From Promicromonospora sp. Populi (GTDB taxonomy: Bacteria; Actinomycetota; Actinomycetes; Actinomycetales; Cellulomonadaceae): a stretch of DNA of 64,000 nt. The stretch's first letter is position 1, and each line of letters opens with the position of its first letter. Under the pieces are notes generated by a model, which searched no databases, had not been told where the DNA came from, and saw only the letters and a list, made by a program, of their open reading frames with translations. The stretch is from positions 2,666,001-2,730,000 of the forward strand of contig NZ_CP163528.1 of assembly GCF_041081105.1 (NCBI RefSeq). The letters are read 5' to 3'. Made by a program: the position numbers and the translations under genes. Below, piece by piece: positions 34,013 through 42,910 of the stretch.

Positions 34013-35275
34013 TCAGGAAAGTGCCGCGGCCGAGCGCAGCGCGGGTGAAAGTGTGCCCTTGGCCTCGACTGTCACCCCGCCGAGACCGAGCCATCGTGCC
34101 ATCGCGCCGAGCTCGGCCGCGAGGCGTTCCGGGGTGTCGCCGGTGAGCACCGGCTCGGCGTGCGCGGACTGGACACGCAGCACGCCCGCAGCGCGGTCTG
34201 CCTTGAGGTCCACCCGGGCGGTGAGCTGCGAGTCCTCGAGGAACGGCAGCACGTAGTAGCCGTCGACGCGCTGCGCGGCCGGTGTGTAGATCCCGATCCG
34301 GTAGCGCATGCCGAACAGTCGCTCCAGACGCTTGCGCTCCCACACCAGCGGGTCGAACGGCGCGAGCAGCGCCTGCCCCGTGGCCTGCCGCGGACGGGCA
34401 GCATCGCGGTGCAGGAACCACTGCTCGGACCCGCCGGCCACGCGGGCGGGCAGCAGCACCCCCTCGTCGACGAGGCCGGCCAAGGCCTGATCGGTCTCGC
34501 GGCCCTTGAGCCGGTAGTAGTCCTTGATGGAGCGCGCATCGCCGATCCCCTGCGCCCGCGCGCCGAGCTCCAGCAGGGCCCGCTTCGCGTCCGCCTCGGG
34601 CACCTCCGTGAGGGCCGATGCCGGCAGCACGCGTTCCGGCAGGTCGTAGAGCCGCTCGAACTGCGGGTTGCGCCCCGCCGAGACCACCTCGCCCGTGAAG
34701 AACAGGTGCTCCACCACCCGCTTCTCCGTGCTCCAGGACCACCAGGTGCCGCGCTTGTGCCGTACCGAGCGCCCGTCGGACACGAACCGGTCGTGGATCT
34801 GCGATGCCGACAGCGGCCCCTCCGCCGCCACGAGCTCGCGCACCTCCCGGACCTGCGGCGCGTCGGGCAGGCGCACGCCGTCCAGCTCGCCCCAGTCGTA
34901 CCCCTGCGCGAACCAGCGCCGCCGGAACGCCAGGAGCGGCCAGGCGCTCGGCGGGACGTAGGCCGCCACGTGCGCCCAGCTCTCCACGAGGCGGCGGCCC
35001 GCGGCCGCCGACCGGGTCGCGCGCCCCGCGTGCTTGCCGGACACCGTGGCCCGGTCCAGCAGGTCCGTGTCGTACGGGCCGAGCCGCGCGAACAACGGAA
35101 GCTGGTGCGCGCGCGCCAGGACGTTCACCGAGTCGATCTGGAGCAGGCCCAGCCGGTCGATGACGGCCTGCACGTGCCGCATGGTGCGCGGCCCGTCGGA
35201 GCGCGGGCGGCTGAGGCCCTGCGCCGCGATGGCGATTCGCCGGGCCTGTTCGAGAGAAAGAGAGATCTGCTGCAC
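34013..35275 (-). CDS. Winged-helix DNA glycosylase, YcaQ/AlkX family (HTH_42)
   Basis: About 420 residues of the HTH_42 family, whose members YcaQ and AlkZ unhook DNA interstrand crosslinks or alkylpurines. The catalytic motif here is QID (46-48, in LGLLQIDSVNVLARAH), the Q-x-D form of the YcaQ/AlkX branch rather than Q-x-Q of AlkZ. Other conserved parts: ESWAHVAAYVP, KRGTWWSWSTEKRVVEHLFFTGEV and LLAPFDPLVWERKRLERLFGM. The GTG at 35275 is the likely start; the frame stays open far upstream across the comF gene, but that part is antisense. Divergent from comF across 100 bp. Confidence 0.87.
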   Translation of the reverse strand: MQQISLSLEQARRIAIAAQGLSRPRSDGPRTMRHVQAVIDRLGLLQIDSVNVLARAHQLPLFARLGPYDTDLLDRATVSGKHAGRATRSAAAGRRLVESWAHVAAYVPPSAWPLLAFRRRWFAQGYDWGELDGVRLPDAPQVREVRELVAAEGPLSASQIHDRFVSDGRSVRHKRGTWWSWSTEKRVVEHLFFTGEVVSAGRNPQFERLYDLPERVLPASALTEVPEADAKRALLELGARAQGIGDARSIKDYYRLKGRETDQALAGLVDEGVLLPARVAGGSEQWFLHRDAARPRQATGQALLAPFDPLVWERKRLERLFGMRYRIGIYTPAAQRVDGYYVLPFLEDSQLTARVDLKADRAAGVLRVQSAHAEPVLTGDTPERLAAELGAMARWLGLGGVTVEAKGTLSPALRSAAALS

Positions 35276-35375
35276 ACAAACATCGTGCCCTGACCCACTG
35301 ACACTCCCATCCCGACCCATTGATCGGGGTTGTGGACAGGGGGCGCGGGGCGGCGGGGGCGGGGAGGGTGGTGGG

Positions 35376-36170
35376 GTGCAACCTGTCCGTGTCCTTGCCC
35401 GCCTGCTGCTGCCCGTCGCCTGTCCGTGCGGCGAGCTCGACGTGCCGTGGTGCGCGCGCTGCGCGGCCCTCCTGGCCGGCCCGCCCGTGCGGGCCGAGCA
35501 TGGCGCGCCCCGCCTGGACCGGCTCGACGGCGTACCGCCCGTACCCGTGTGGGCACTGACGCCGTACACCGGGCCGGTGCGCGACCTCGTTGTGCACTGG
35601 AAGGACCGCGGACGGGCCGACCTCGACCGGCTGCTCGCGCCCGCGCTGCAGCGGGCGGCCGCGCGCCTCGGCCCGGCGCTCTCCCCAGCGCTCTCTTTCG
35701 CGCTACCTTCCGCGCTCCGTGGCGCACCGGTCGCCGTCGTACCCGTGCCCTCGACGGGCGCCGCACGCCGGGCCCGAGGCCGTGACCCCGTGGCGGTCCT
35801 GGCCCGGGCCGTGGCCCACGGCCTGCGCGACGCGGGGCTGCCCGCGCGCGTGGTGCCGGCCCTCGCCCGCCGCGGCTCCGCGCGGGACCAGGTGGGCCTC
35901 GGCGCCCGCGCCCGCGGCCGCAACCTGACGGGCACTGTCCGCATGACGAGACGCGGGATGCGAGCCCTTGAACAAAGATCTGTCTGTGTTCTTGTGGACG
36001 ACGTCCTGACGACGGGAGCCACCCTGGCCGCCGCCGAACGGACCCTGGAGCGACACGGGCACGACGTTATCGGCGCAACAGTGCTGGCAGCGACGCCGCC
36101 CCCGGCACGCGTAGAGCGGGTGAAAGTTGGCGCATTGTCGGGCCCGGCCGAGAATCTGGCAAACACCTGA
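35376..36170 (+). CDS. comF: ComF family phosphoribosyltransferase-like protein
   Basis: 264 residues. N-terminal zinc-knuckle cysteines CPCGELDVPWCARC, then a type I phosphoribosyltransferase fold with the PRPP loop VCVLVDDVLTTGAT and the family segments YTGPVRDLVVHWKDRGR, VAVVPVPSTGAARRARGRDPV and GSARDQVGLGARARGRNL. In competent bacteria ComF drives internalised ssDNA handling; in actinobacteria the role is unclear. GTG start at 35376 after a GGGGAGGG stretch. Upstream of hpf, a pairing frequent in this phylum. Confidence 0.88.
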   Translation: MQPVRVLARLLLPVACPCGELDVPWCARCAALLAGPPVRAEHGAPRLDRLDGVPPVPVWALTPYTGPVRDLVVHWKDRGRADLDRLLAPALQRAAARLGPALSPALSFALPSALRGAPVAVVPVPSTGAARRARGRDPVAVLARAVAHGLRDAGLPARVVPALARRGSARDQVGLGARARGRNLTGTVRMTRRGMRALEQRSVCVLVDDVLTTGATLAAAERTLERHGHDVIGATVLAATPPPARVERVKVGALSGPAENLANT

Positions 36171-36411
36171 ACGAGTGGCAGGTCGATGTCGTCTCGTTCA
36201 CTATCTGTTGGGGCTGTCGTTACCCAGGGTCCGGAGTTAGCCTGGGGGTCCCACGCAGGATCCGAGCCTCGCCGATGTCGACGGGGTGAACGCGACGGGA
36301 GGTGGTTTGTGCCCGGCACCGGCAACAGGAGGTGCCATACCGAGTAGAGACGGGTGCACGCCGCCGGCAAGGGACGGTGTGGCCCAGTGTTCCCGGAGCG
36401 GAGTTACGCAC

Positions 36412-37086
36412 ATGGAAATTGTCGTTGTCGGCAGGCACACGGACGTGGCGGACCGGTTTCGCCAGCACGTTGAGGAGAAGCTCGCGAAGGTCGAGCTGCT
36501 CTCCCCGTACGTACGTCGGGTGGACGTGGAAGTCACGCACGAGAACAACCCGCGACTCTCCGAGAACCGTGAGCGAGTAGAGCTCACGCTGCGCGCGAAG
36601 GGGCCGGTGATCCGCGCCGAGGCCGCAGCGGACGACCGTTTCGGCGCCCTGGACCTCGCCATCGACAAGCTGAACGAGCGCCTCCGCCGTGCCCGTGACC
36701 GGCGCAAGGACCACCGGAACAACAAGGTGGACCCACCGGTGGACGTCCGCCCCCTTGCCGAGATCCTCACCGAGGACGCCAGCGTGTCCGCCGGTAGGAC
36801 CGAGCCGCAGATCTCGACCCCCGCAGCGCTGTCCACGCCGGGTGACTCGGTCGAGACGACCATCGGCGACTCGCCGGTGGTGATCCGCCAGAAGCTGCAC
36901 CACGCGGACCCGATGACCCTCGACGACGCCGTCTACGAGATGGAGATGGTGGGCCACGACTTCTACCTGTTCATCGACAAGGAGACGTCGCGCCCGTCGG
37001 TGCTCTACAAGCGCAAGGGCTGGGCCTTCGGTGTGATCCAGCTCGACAACCCGTGCGGCGCGGCTCCGGTCTCCGACCTGGGCTGA
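36412..37086 (+). CDS. hpf: Long-form ribosome hibernation promoting factor
   Basis: 224 residues. The N-terminal S30AE domain (1-100: MEIVVVGRHTDVADRFRQHV, then ERVELTLRAKGPVIRAEA) binds the small subunit; the C-terminal domain (about 165-215: DPMTLDDAVYEMEMVGHDFYLF, then GWAFGVIQL) dimerises to form 100S ribosomes. ATG with GGAG 8 nt upstream. A 241-bp gap after comF likely contains its own promoter; expression in stationary phase is expected from the family. Confidence 0.95.
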   Translation: MEIVVVGRHTDVADRFRQHVEEKLAKVELLSPYVRRVDVEVTHENNPRLSENRERVELTLRAKGPVIRAEAAADDRFGALDLAIDKLNERLRRARDRRKDHRNNKVDPPVDVRPLAEILTEDASVSAGRTEPQISTPAALSTPGDSVETTIGDSPVVIRQKLHHADPMTLDDAVYEMEMVGHDFYLFIDKETSRPSVLYKRKGWAFGVIQLDNPCGAAPVSDLG

Positions 37087-37101
37087 CCTCGCCGAGCTAG
37101 C

Positions 37102-37152
37102 ACAAGGGCGAGATGCGACCGCGGACCTGCCGCGGTTGCATCTCGCCCTTGT
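37102..37152. terminator. Bidirectional terminator between hpf and lpqB
   Basis: A 23-bp stem (37102-37124 with 37130-37152) with one G-U wobble and a tight 5-nt loop, placed between the convergent ends of hpf (37086) and lpqB (37179). It begins 16 bp after the hpf stop and 27 bp from the lpqB stop, so it can serve both. Confidence 0.85.
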
Positions 37153-37178
37153 TCTGTCCTGCCTCCGGCAAGGCGGGA

Positions 37179-38906
37179 TCAGCCCGGGAACGCCACGAGG
37201 TCGACGTCTTCGGCGAACGGCTGCCAGACCCCGGTCTCCTCGCGCTCCAGGGCGCCGCCCTCGGTGATCACCAGGATCCCCTGCTCGGTCACCCCGGCCG
37301 CGAGCTGCTCGACGGAGGTGAGCCCCGACAGCTGCCGCGACTCGCCGCCGGTACCGGCGAGCCCGCCGACGCCGGCCGTCCAGACGCCGGTGGTGCCCTC
37401 GGTGCCGTCGGCCAGGAGCGCGAGCGTGGTGATCCCGGACCAGCGCACCTCGCGGATGTTGCCGACGGGTGCGCCGACCGAGATCGGCGACACAAGATCG
37501 ACCGGGTTGCCGGCGGTGTCCCGGACGACCCCGGCCACCTGTACCTGCGTGCCCGACGGCGCCTCGCTCACGATCGCGACGCGCGAGCCCTCCGGCGCCA
37601 CCGACACGCTGATCACCCGGCGTCCGGCCAGCCAGCTGGGCGTCAGCGAGACCTCGCCGACCTCCGCGCGGTAGACCCGTAGGCGGCCCGTGATCCCGCT
37701 GGTCCAGACGGCGCCCATCTTGTCGACCGACGGCGCCGCCAGGTCCGACCCCGTGATGATCGTCTCCGCGCCGGCGTCGCCGGAGACGTCCACTATCTCG
37801 TCCGTGCCGTCCCGCACCACGATGGGCTCCGTCGCGGGGCTGATCGCGAGCGCCGTCGGGTCCATGCCCGCCAGGTCGACCGCACGGTCGGACTCGACGA
37901 CCTCGCCGTCCTCCACGAGGTACAGGTGGCCGTCGATCATGGCCATGGGCCGGACGATAGTGGCCGGCAGGTCTACCTGGACCTGGTCGAGCGAGAGGCG
38001 GTTGGTGCCGCTGAACAGGTCCACGGGCACTGTCCGGCCGGACCCCTCGGAGAGGGTCTCGGAGAACTGTGCGGCGATCACTGCCCGCTGGTCGGCGGGG
38101 ACGGCGCTGATCTGATCGCTCAGCCGGATGATGGCGGCCTCCCCGTCCCTGGCGTCCTGGACTGCCGGCGAGACGAGCTGCGTGCCCTCCGGTATGAGGG
38201 TCTGGGTGGCTCCCTGCAGCCACTCGGGCGGGCCGGCCAGCACCTGTTGCACGGCCGCGGTGCGCCAGCTGCGCCGCGGGAACCAGCGCAGGTCGGGCAC
38301 GAGGCTGGTGATGTCGTTCGCGTCGGGGAAGAACAGGTGGGTCGCCCGGTACTGGTTCGCGAACAGGTTGGCGGACACCAGCACGCCGTTGTCGAGCGCG
38401 GAGATGCGCCACTCGCCGCCGTTGTTCACGAGGGTGAACCGGTAGGCCACCTCTCTCGGGTCGCCGACCTCGGTGTAGGCGCCGGCGCTGTCGAGGGTCG
38501 CGATGGTGGTCGCCCGCACGACGACCTCCACCGTGTCGCGGTCCTGGAGGTCCCCCGTGCCCTGTTCGAGCTGTTCCGGCACCGGAGCCTCGCGGACCAC
38601 CCGTACCGACGTCTCCGGGTCCCAGGTCTCGGCGACGTCGTCGGTGAGGAACTCCCGGGCGGTCTGGAACTCTTCGGGGGACGTCGTGGCGGCCTGTGCC
38701 GCGCCCAGGAAACCGGACACGATCTGGTCCGGAGCCGCGCCGAGCGAGGGGCCCTTGGGCAGCATCGCGATGTCGACCTGTGCATCGACGTTCGCGTTGC
38801 CCACCCGCACGGGGCCCGACGTCGGGATCTGGGCGCAGGCTCCGAGCCCGACGGCAGTTGCCAGCGTGACGACGACGGCGACGGCCCTGGCCGCGGCTCT
38901 ACGCAT
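37179..38906 (-). CDS. lpqB: Lipoprotein LpqB, partner of MtrAB
   Basis: 575 residues. N-terminal signal peptide with arginines, a hydrophobic core and lipobox LGAC (cysteine about residue 24), then GerMN-like segments and a beta-propeller-like C-terminal half (VWTSGITGRLRVYRAEVG, RVAIVSEAPSGTQVQVAGV). LpqB sits outside the membrane and modulates the MtrB kinase. ATG overlaps the mtrB stop by 1 bp. Family-typical length and order mtrA-mtrB-lpqB. Confidence 0.95.
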   Translation of the reverse strand: MRRAAARAVAVVVTLATAVGLGACAQIPTSGPVRVGNANVDAQVDIAMLPKGPSLGAAPDQIVSGFLGAAQAATTSPEEFQTAREFLTDDVAETWDPETSVRVVREAPVPEQLEQGTGDLQDRDTVEVVVRATTIATLDSAGAYTEVGDPREVAYRFTLVNNGGEWRISALDNGVLVSANLFANQYRATHLFFPDANDITSLVPDLRWFPRRSWRTAAVQQVLAGPPEWLQGATQTLIPEGTQLVSPAVQDARDGEAAIIRLSDQISAVPADQRAVIAAQFSETLSEGSGRTVPVDLFSGTNRLSLDQVQVDLPATIVRPMAMIDGHLYLVEDGEVVESDRAVDLAGMDPTALAISPATEPIVVRDGTDEIVDVSGDAGAETIITGSDLAAPSVDKMGAVWTSGITGRLRVYRAEVGEVSLTPSWLAGRRVISVSVAPEGSRVAIVSEAPSGTQVQVAGVVRDTAGNPVDLVSPISVGAPVGNIREVRWSGITTLALLADGTEGTTGVWTAGVGGLAGTGGESRQLSGLTSVEQLAAGVTEQGILVITEGGALEREETGVWQPFAEDVDLVAFPG

Positions 38907-40654
38907 CAGTGCACCTCGACGTCGCTGGTCACGGGAACGTCCACATCGGGTTCGGACAGGTCGGGGATCGCCGTCGGCGTCGGGCCGGTCGAGGGGTTCA
39001 CTACCGGGATCTGGCCGGTCCGGACGCCGGGCTCGTGCGAAGCGGGCGCCATCGTCACGGGCGGCTCGCCGATCTCGACGCCGGCGCTGCGCGGCAGCGT
39101 GAGCCGGAAGCTCGCGCCCTGCCCGGGGCGGCCCCACGCGTCGAGGCGCCCGGCGTGCAGGTGGGCGTCCTCCAGCGCGATCGCCAGGCCCAGGCCGGAG
39201 CCGCCGGTGGTGCGGGCGCGCGCCGGGTCGGCCCGCCAGAAGCGGTCGAAGACGTGCTCGACCTCCTGCTTGGTCATCCCGACGCCGTAGTCGCGCACGA
39301 CGACGGCGACCGCGCGGTCGTCCTCGGCGACGGTGACCTCGACGGGCCGTTCCTCGGCGTGCTCGATCGCGTTGACGATGAGGTTGCGCAGGATGCGCTC
39401 GATCCGGCGCGGGTCGAAGTCGGCCGCGGCGTCGGCGTCGGGCAGGCGGACCGAGACCCGCACGTCCTTCGTGTCCGCCAGCGGCGCGGCCTGTTCCACG
39501 ACCGACATGACCAGGTCGCGCAGGTCGCGGCGCTCGGCGTCGAGCACTGCCGCACCGGCGTCGAACCGGCTGATCTCCAGCAGGTCGGACAGGAGCGACT
39601 CGAAGCGGTCGATCTGGCCGAGGAGCAGCTCCGCCGAGCGGCCCGCGTCCTCGTCCAGCTGGTCGCGCGAGTCGTGGATGATCTCGCTCGCCATGCGGAT
39701 GGTGGTGAGCGGGGTGCGCAGCTCGTGCGACACGTCGGAGACGAACCGGCGCTGCATGGTGGACAGGTCCTCCATGCGCCGGATCTGGTCCTGCAGGCTC
39801 TCGGCCATCTCGTTGAAGGAGCGCGCCAGGCTCGCCATCTCGTCGGTGCCGCGGGCACCCGGCATCCGCTCGGACAGGTGCCCCGCGGCGAGCCGCTCGG
39901 CCACGGTGGCGGCCCGGGTCACCGGGGTGACCGTCTGCCGTGCCATCGTCCAGGTGACGACGCCCAGCAGGGCCAGCATCCCGAACCCGCCCGCGAGCAG
40001 CACGCGGTGCACGAACGACAGCGTCTCCTGCTCGGGTTCCAGCGAGTAGAGGTAGTAGATCTCGTAGCTGGAGTCGGGCGCGGCCTGGATCGTGGAGCCC
40101 ACGATGACGCCCGGGCGGACCGTGCCCGGGTCGTCCGGCGCCGGGATGCCCACCGCCTGCAGCACCTGGTCGTCGCCGGAGGCGAGGTTAGCCTCACGCA
40201 GCTCGTCGGTGATGACCACGTCCGTCAGGTCGGCCCGCGAGGCAACGTTGGCGACCTGGGCGGTGCCGCCCTCCTCCTGCAGCAGGAAGTACTCGTCCGC
40301 GGTGGAACCGCTCGTGGCCCCGAGCGTCGCGATGGTGTCGTTCAGCAGGACCTGCAGCTCGCCGTCCGACGTCGTCGCCGTCTCCGAGAAGCTCGCCGCC
40401 ACCTGGGCCGTCAGGGCCGCGGCTTCCCCGTCGATCGCCGCGAGCCGCTGCTCGTAGATACCGTCCCGGACCGACGTCGACAGGTACAGCCCCAGCACGG
40501 CGATGGCCGCGAAGCCGATCGCGAGCGCAATGGTGACGACGCGCAGCTGCAGCGACGAGCGCCACTGGGCAACCGCACGGCGGGTACCCCGGACGGCGAC
40601 TATCCGGGCCCGGGAGACCACCCGGCGCAGCCGTGCGACCAGGCCGGACGGCAT
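38906..40654 (-). CDS. mtrB: Sensor histidine kinase MtrB
   Basis: 582 residues. Two membrane helices (about 38-60 and 218-238) flank an extracytoplasmic sensor; HAMP at about 238-290; HisKA with H310 in RRFVSDVSHELRTPLTTIR; ATPase motifs NLIVNAIEHAEE, VVRDYGVGM and TGGSGLGLAIA. Controls cell wall turnover and division through MtrA. The C-terminal 50 residues are acidic and proline-rich. ATG overlaps mtrA by 1 bp and lpqB overlaps it by 1 bp: a tight operon. Confidence 0.96.
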   Translation of the reverse strand: MPSGLVARLRRVVSRARIVAVRGTRRAVAQWRSSLQLRVVTIALAIGFAAIAVLGLYLSTSVRDGIYEQRLAAIDGEAAALTAQVAASFSETATTSDGELQVLLNDTIATLGATSGSTADEYFLLQEEGGTAQVANVASRADLTDVVITDELREANLASGDDQVLQAVGIPAPDDPGTVRPGVIVGSTIQAAPDSSYEIYYLYSLEPEQETLSFVHRVLLAGGFGMLALLGVVTWTMARQTVTPVTRAATVAERLAAGHLSERMPGARGTDEMASLARSFNEMAESLQDQIRRMEDLSTMQRRFVSDVSHELRTPLTTIRMASEIIHDSRDQLDEDAGRSAELLLGQIDRFESLLSDLLEISRFDAGAAVLDAERRDLRDLVMSVVEQAAPLADTKDVRVSVRLPDADAAADFDPRRIERILRNLIVNAIEHAEERPVEVTVAEDDRAVAVVVRDYGVGMTKQEVEHVFDRFWRADPARARTTGGSGLGLAIALEDAHLHAGRLDAWGRPGQGASFRLTLPRSAGVEIGEPPVTMAPASHEPGVRTGQIPVVNPSTGPTPTAIPDLSEPDVDVPVTSDVEVH

Positions 40655-41334
40655 CAGCGTGTCGCGCCCGCCTTGTAACCGACGCCGCGCACCGTCAGCA
40701 CGATCTCCGGGTTCTCCGGGTCACGTTCGATCTTCGAGCGCAGGCGCTGGACGTGGACGTTGACCAGGCGCGTGTCGGCACTGTGCCGGTAGCCCCAGAC
40801 GCGCTCCAGCAGCACCTCGCGCGTGAACACCTGCCAGGGCTTGCGGGCGAGCGCCACGAGCAGGTCGAACTCCAGCGGCGTGAGCGCGATGCGCTCGGCG
40901 TCCCGCATGACGGTGTGCCCGGTGACGTCGATCTCGACGTCGCCCACCACCAGGCGTTCGGGGCCCGGGTCCTCGCTGCGGCGCATGCGGGCCTTGATCC
41001 GGGCGACGAGCTCCTTGGGCTTGAACGGCTTGGACACGTAGTCGTCGGCGCCGGACTCCAGGCCCACCACGACGTCGAGCGTGTCCGACTTGGCCGTCAG
41101 CATGATGATCGGCACACCCGACTCGGCGCGGATCTCGCGGCAGACCTGCACGCCGTCCTTGCCGGGCAGCATCAGGTCGAGCAGCACCAGGTCCGGCTGG
41201 TGGGTGCGGAACATGCCCAGGGCGGAGTCCCCGTCGGCGCAGAAGACCGTCTCGATACCCTCGCCCTTGAGGACAATGCCGATCATCTCCGCCAGTGCGG
41301 TGTCGTCGTCGACGACAAGAACTCGTACCTTCAT
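40654..41334 (-). CDS. mtrA: Response regulator MtrA
   Basis: 226-residue OmpR-family regulator. Phospho-acceptor D53 (VLLDLMLPGKDG), acidic pocket VDDD (8-11), lysine in YVSKPFKPKELVARIKARMRR, and a C-terminal winged helix (ALTPLEFDLLVALARKPWQVFTREVLLERVWGY). Essential in mycobacteria, where it controls replication and wall hydrolases. A direct repeat with 11-bp spacing lies about 60 bp upstream, a candidate autoregulatory box. Confidence 0.97.
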   Translation of the reverse strand: MKVRVLVVDDDTALAEMIGIVLKGEGIETVFCADGDSALGMFRTHQPDLVLLDLMLPGKDGVQVCREIRAESGVPIIMLTAKSDTLDVVVGLESGADDYVSKPFKPKELVARIKARMRRSEDPGPERLVVGDVEIDVTGHTVMRDAERIALTPLEFDLLVALARKPWQVFTREVLLERVWGYRHSADTRLVNVHVQRLRSKIERDPENPEIVLTVRGVGYKAGATR

Positions 41335-41394
41335 GCCCTCCAGTGTGCCAGGCGGGTCCAGTAAAACTGGCCCTGCGGCCGGGTTCGGCGCGGT

Positions 41395-41410
41395 GTCACC
41401 CCCGTTTCAC
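41395..41410. promoter_or_regulatory. Candidate OmpR-type box between mtrA and the second two-component system
   Basis: GTCAC (41395-41399), six bases, TTCAC (41406-41410); the repeat extends as TCACCCC at 41396 and 41407, spaced 11 bp. This fits the GTnAC-N6-GTnAC layout described for MtrA/GlnR-type regulators, with one deviation in the second half-site. It lies in the 157-bp divergent intergenic region. Confidence 0.4.
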
Positions 41411-41491
41411 CCCTCCGGGGGGACAGCCCCCGTCCCAAGTGACGGGCCGGCACCATGTTGTGCGCACCCCGCCAGGGGCGAACCTGGCAAC

Positions 41492-42910
41492 ATGACAACC
41501 ATGACCGCCGACAGCCCCGCGGCGGGCTCCGCAGCGGGCCCCACGGCCCTCAGCAGGGCCGCGCGGCCGGGGCCGAACTTCCTGACCGCCCCGTTCGCGG
41601 GACGCACCTGGCGGGAGCAGGGCTACCTGACCCTCGTGCTCCTGCTCGCCCCGTTCGCCTTCACCTACGCGGTCTTCACCGTGAGCTTCACCGCGGGCGT
41701 CGCGGTCACCGTGGTCGGGCTGTTCGTGGCCGGCGCCGTGGTAGCCGGCGGCCGCGGCTGGGGCGCGATGTACCGCGGCCTCGCCCGCGACCTGCTCGAC
41801 GTCGACGTGGCGGTTCCCGCCGGGTACGTGCGGCCCCGCGGGTTCTGGCGCACCCTCGGTTCCCTGCTCGGCGACGCCACGGGGTGGCGCGCCCTGCTCT
41901 TCATGTTCGTCACGTTCCCGCTCGCCATCGTCTCCTTCGTCACGAGCATCACGTTCCTGGCGACCGGCCTGGGCGGCCTGACCTACTGGTTCTGGTACCG
42001 GTTCCTGCCGCCGCAGCTCGGGACCGACGGCGAGATGCACGTCGGCGCGCAGTTCGGCCCGGCCTACTACGTGGACACGCCCTCGCGCATCGCGCTGGCC
42101 GCGCTGGCCGGCCTGCTGGTGCTCTTCTGCTGGCCGTGGATCACCCGGATGTTCGCCCTGCTCTTCCGGGTCCTGACCGTCGGCCTGCTGAGCCCCACCC
42201 GGGCGAGCCTGCGGGTCGCCGAGCTGGAGCGGTCCCGCACCGGCGCCGTGGACGACGCCGACGCCCGCCTGCGCAGCATCGAACGCGACCTGCACGACGG
42301 CACACAGGCCCGCCTGGTCGCCGTCGCCATGCAGCTCGGCGAGGCGCGCGAGCACCTGGCCGACGGCGGCGACGTCAACCAGGCCGCCGAGCTCGTCGGC
42401 ACCGCCCACACCTCCACCAAGGAGGCCCTCACGGAGCTGCGCGAGCTGGCTCGCGGCATCCACCCGCCCGCGCTCGACAGCGGGCTCGCGATCGCGCTCG
42501 AGACCCTCGCCGCGCGCTCGGCACTACCGGTCACCGTGGACGTGGACCCGGGCGTGGAGGCCGACGGCCGCCTGGCCCCCGCCCTGGAGTCGATCGCCTA
42601 CTTCACCGTCGCCGAGCTGGTCACCAACGCCGCGAAGCACGCGCGCGCCACCGGGGTGTACGTCCTGGTCGAGCAGGCTCGCAGCACCGCGGGCGAAGCC
42701 AGCGAAGCCGTGCGGATCCGGGTGCGCGACGACGGGCGCGGCGGCGCGGAGGTCGTCGCCCCCGACGGCTCGGGCCTGCGCTCCGGCCTGGCCGGCCTGG
42801 CCGAGCGGGTGCGCTCCGTCGACGGCACGTTCCACCTGTCCAGCCCCGTCGGCGGGCCTACGGTAGTGACCGTGACCCTGCCGACCACGAGCCGCCCTGG
42901 CCCCGCATGA
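41492..42910 (+). CDS. NarL-type sensor histidine kinase with membrane sensor domain
   Basis: 472 residues. An N-terminal polar stretch, four to five membrane helices (about 45-250) of the actinobacterial 'sensor' domain type, then HisKA_3 with the phosphorylated histidine in RSIERDLHDGTQARLVAVAMQLGEA, and an ATPase domain with ELVTNAAKHARATGVYV and VRDDGRGGAE. The GSGLRSGLAGLAERV glycine loop follows. Start ATG at 41492; a second ATG three codons on is possible, and the site is weak, so it may be leaderless. Coupled to the response regulator by a 4-bp overlap. Confidence 0.9.
   Translation: MTTMTADSPAAGSAAGPTALSRAARPGPNFLTAPFAGRTWREQGYLTLVLLLAPFAFTYAVFTVSFTAGVAVTVVGLFVAGAVVAGGRGWGAMYRGLARDLLDVDVAVPAGYVRPRGFWRTLGSLLGDATGWRALLFMFVTFPLAIVSFVTSITFLATGLGGLTYWFWYRFLPPQLGTDGEMHVGAQFGPAYYVDTPSRIALAALAGLLVLFCWPWITRMFALLFRVLTVGLLSPTRASLRVAELERSRTGAVDDADARLRSIERDLHDGTQARLVAVAMQLGEAREHLADGGDVNQAAELVGTAHTSTKEALTELRELARGIHPPALDSGLAIALETLAARSALPVTVDVDPGVEADGRLAPALESIAYFTVAELVTNAAKHARATGVYVLVEQARSTAGEASEAVRIRVRDDGRGGAEVVAPDGSGLRSGLAGLAERVRSVDGTFHLSSPVGGPTVVTVTLPTTSRPGPA

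Noticed and set aside
34013-36370. A 785-codon protein extending the YcaQ-like gene upstream
   Set aside because: The extra 360 codons are antisense to comF, which has clear ComF motifs; the extension is S/R/P-rich without domains.
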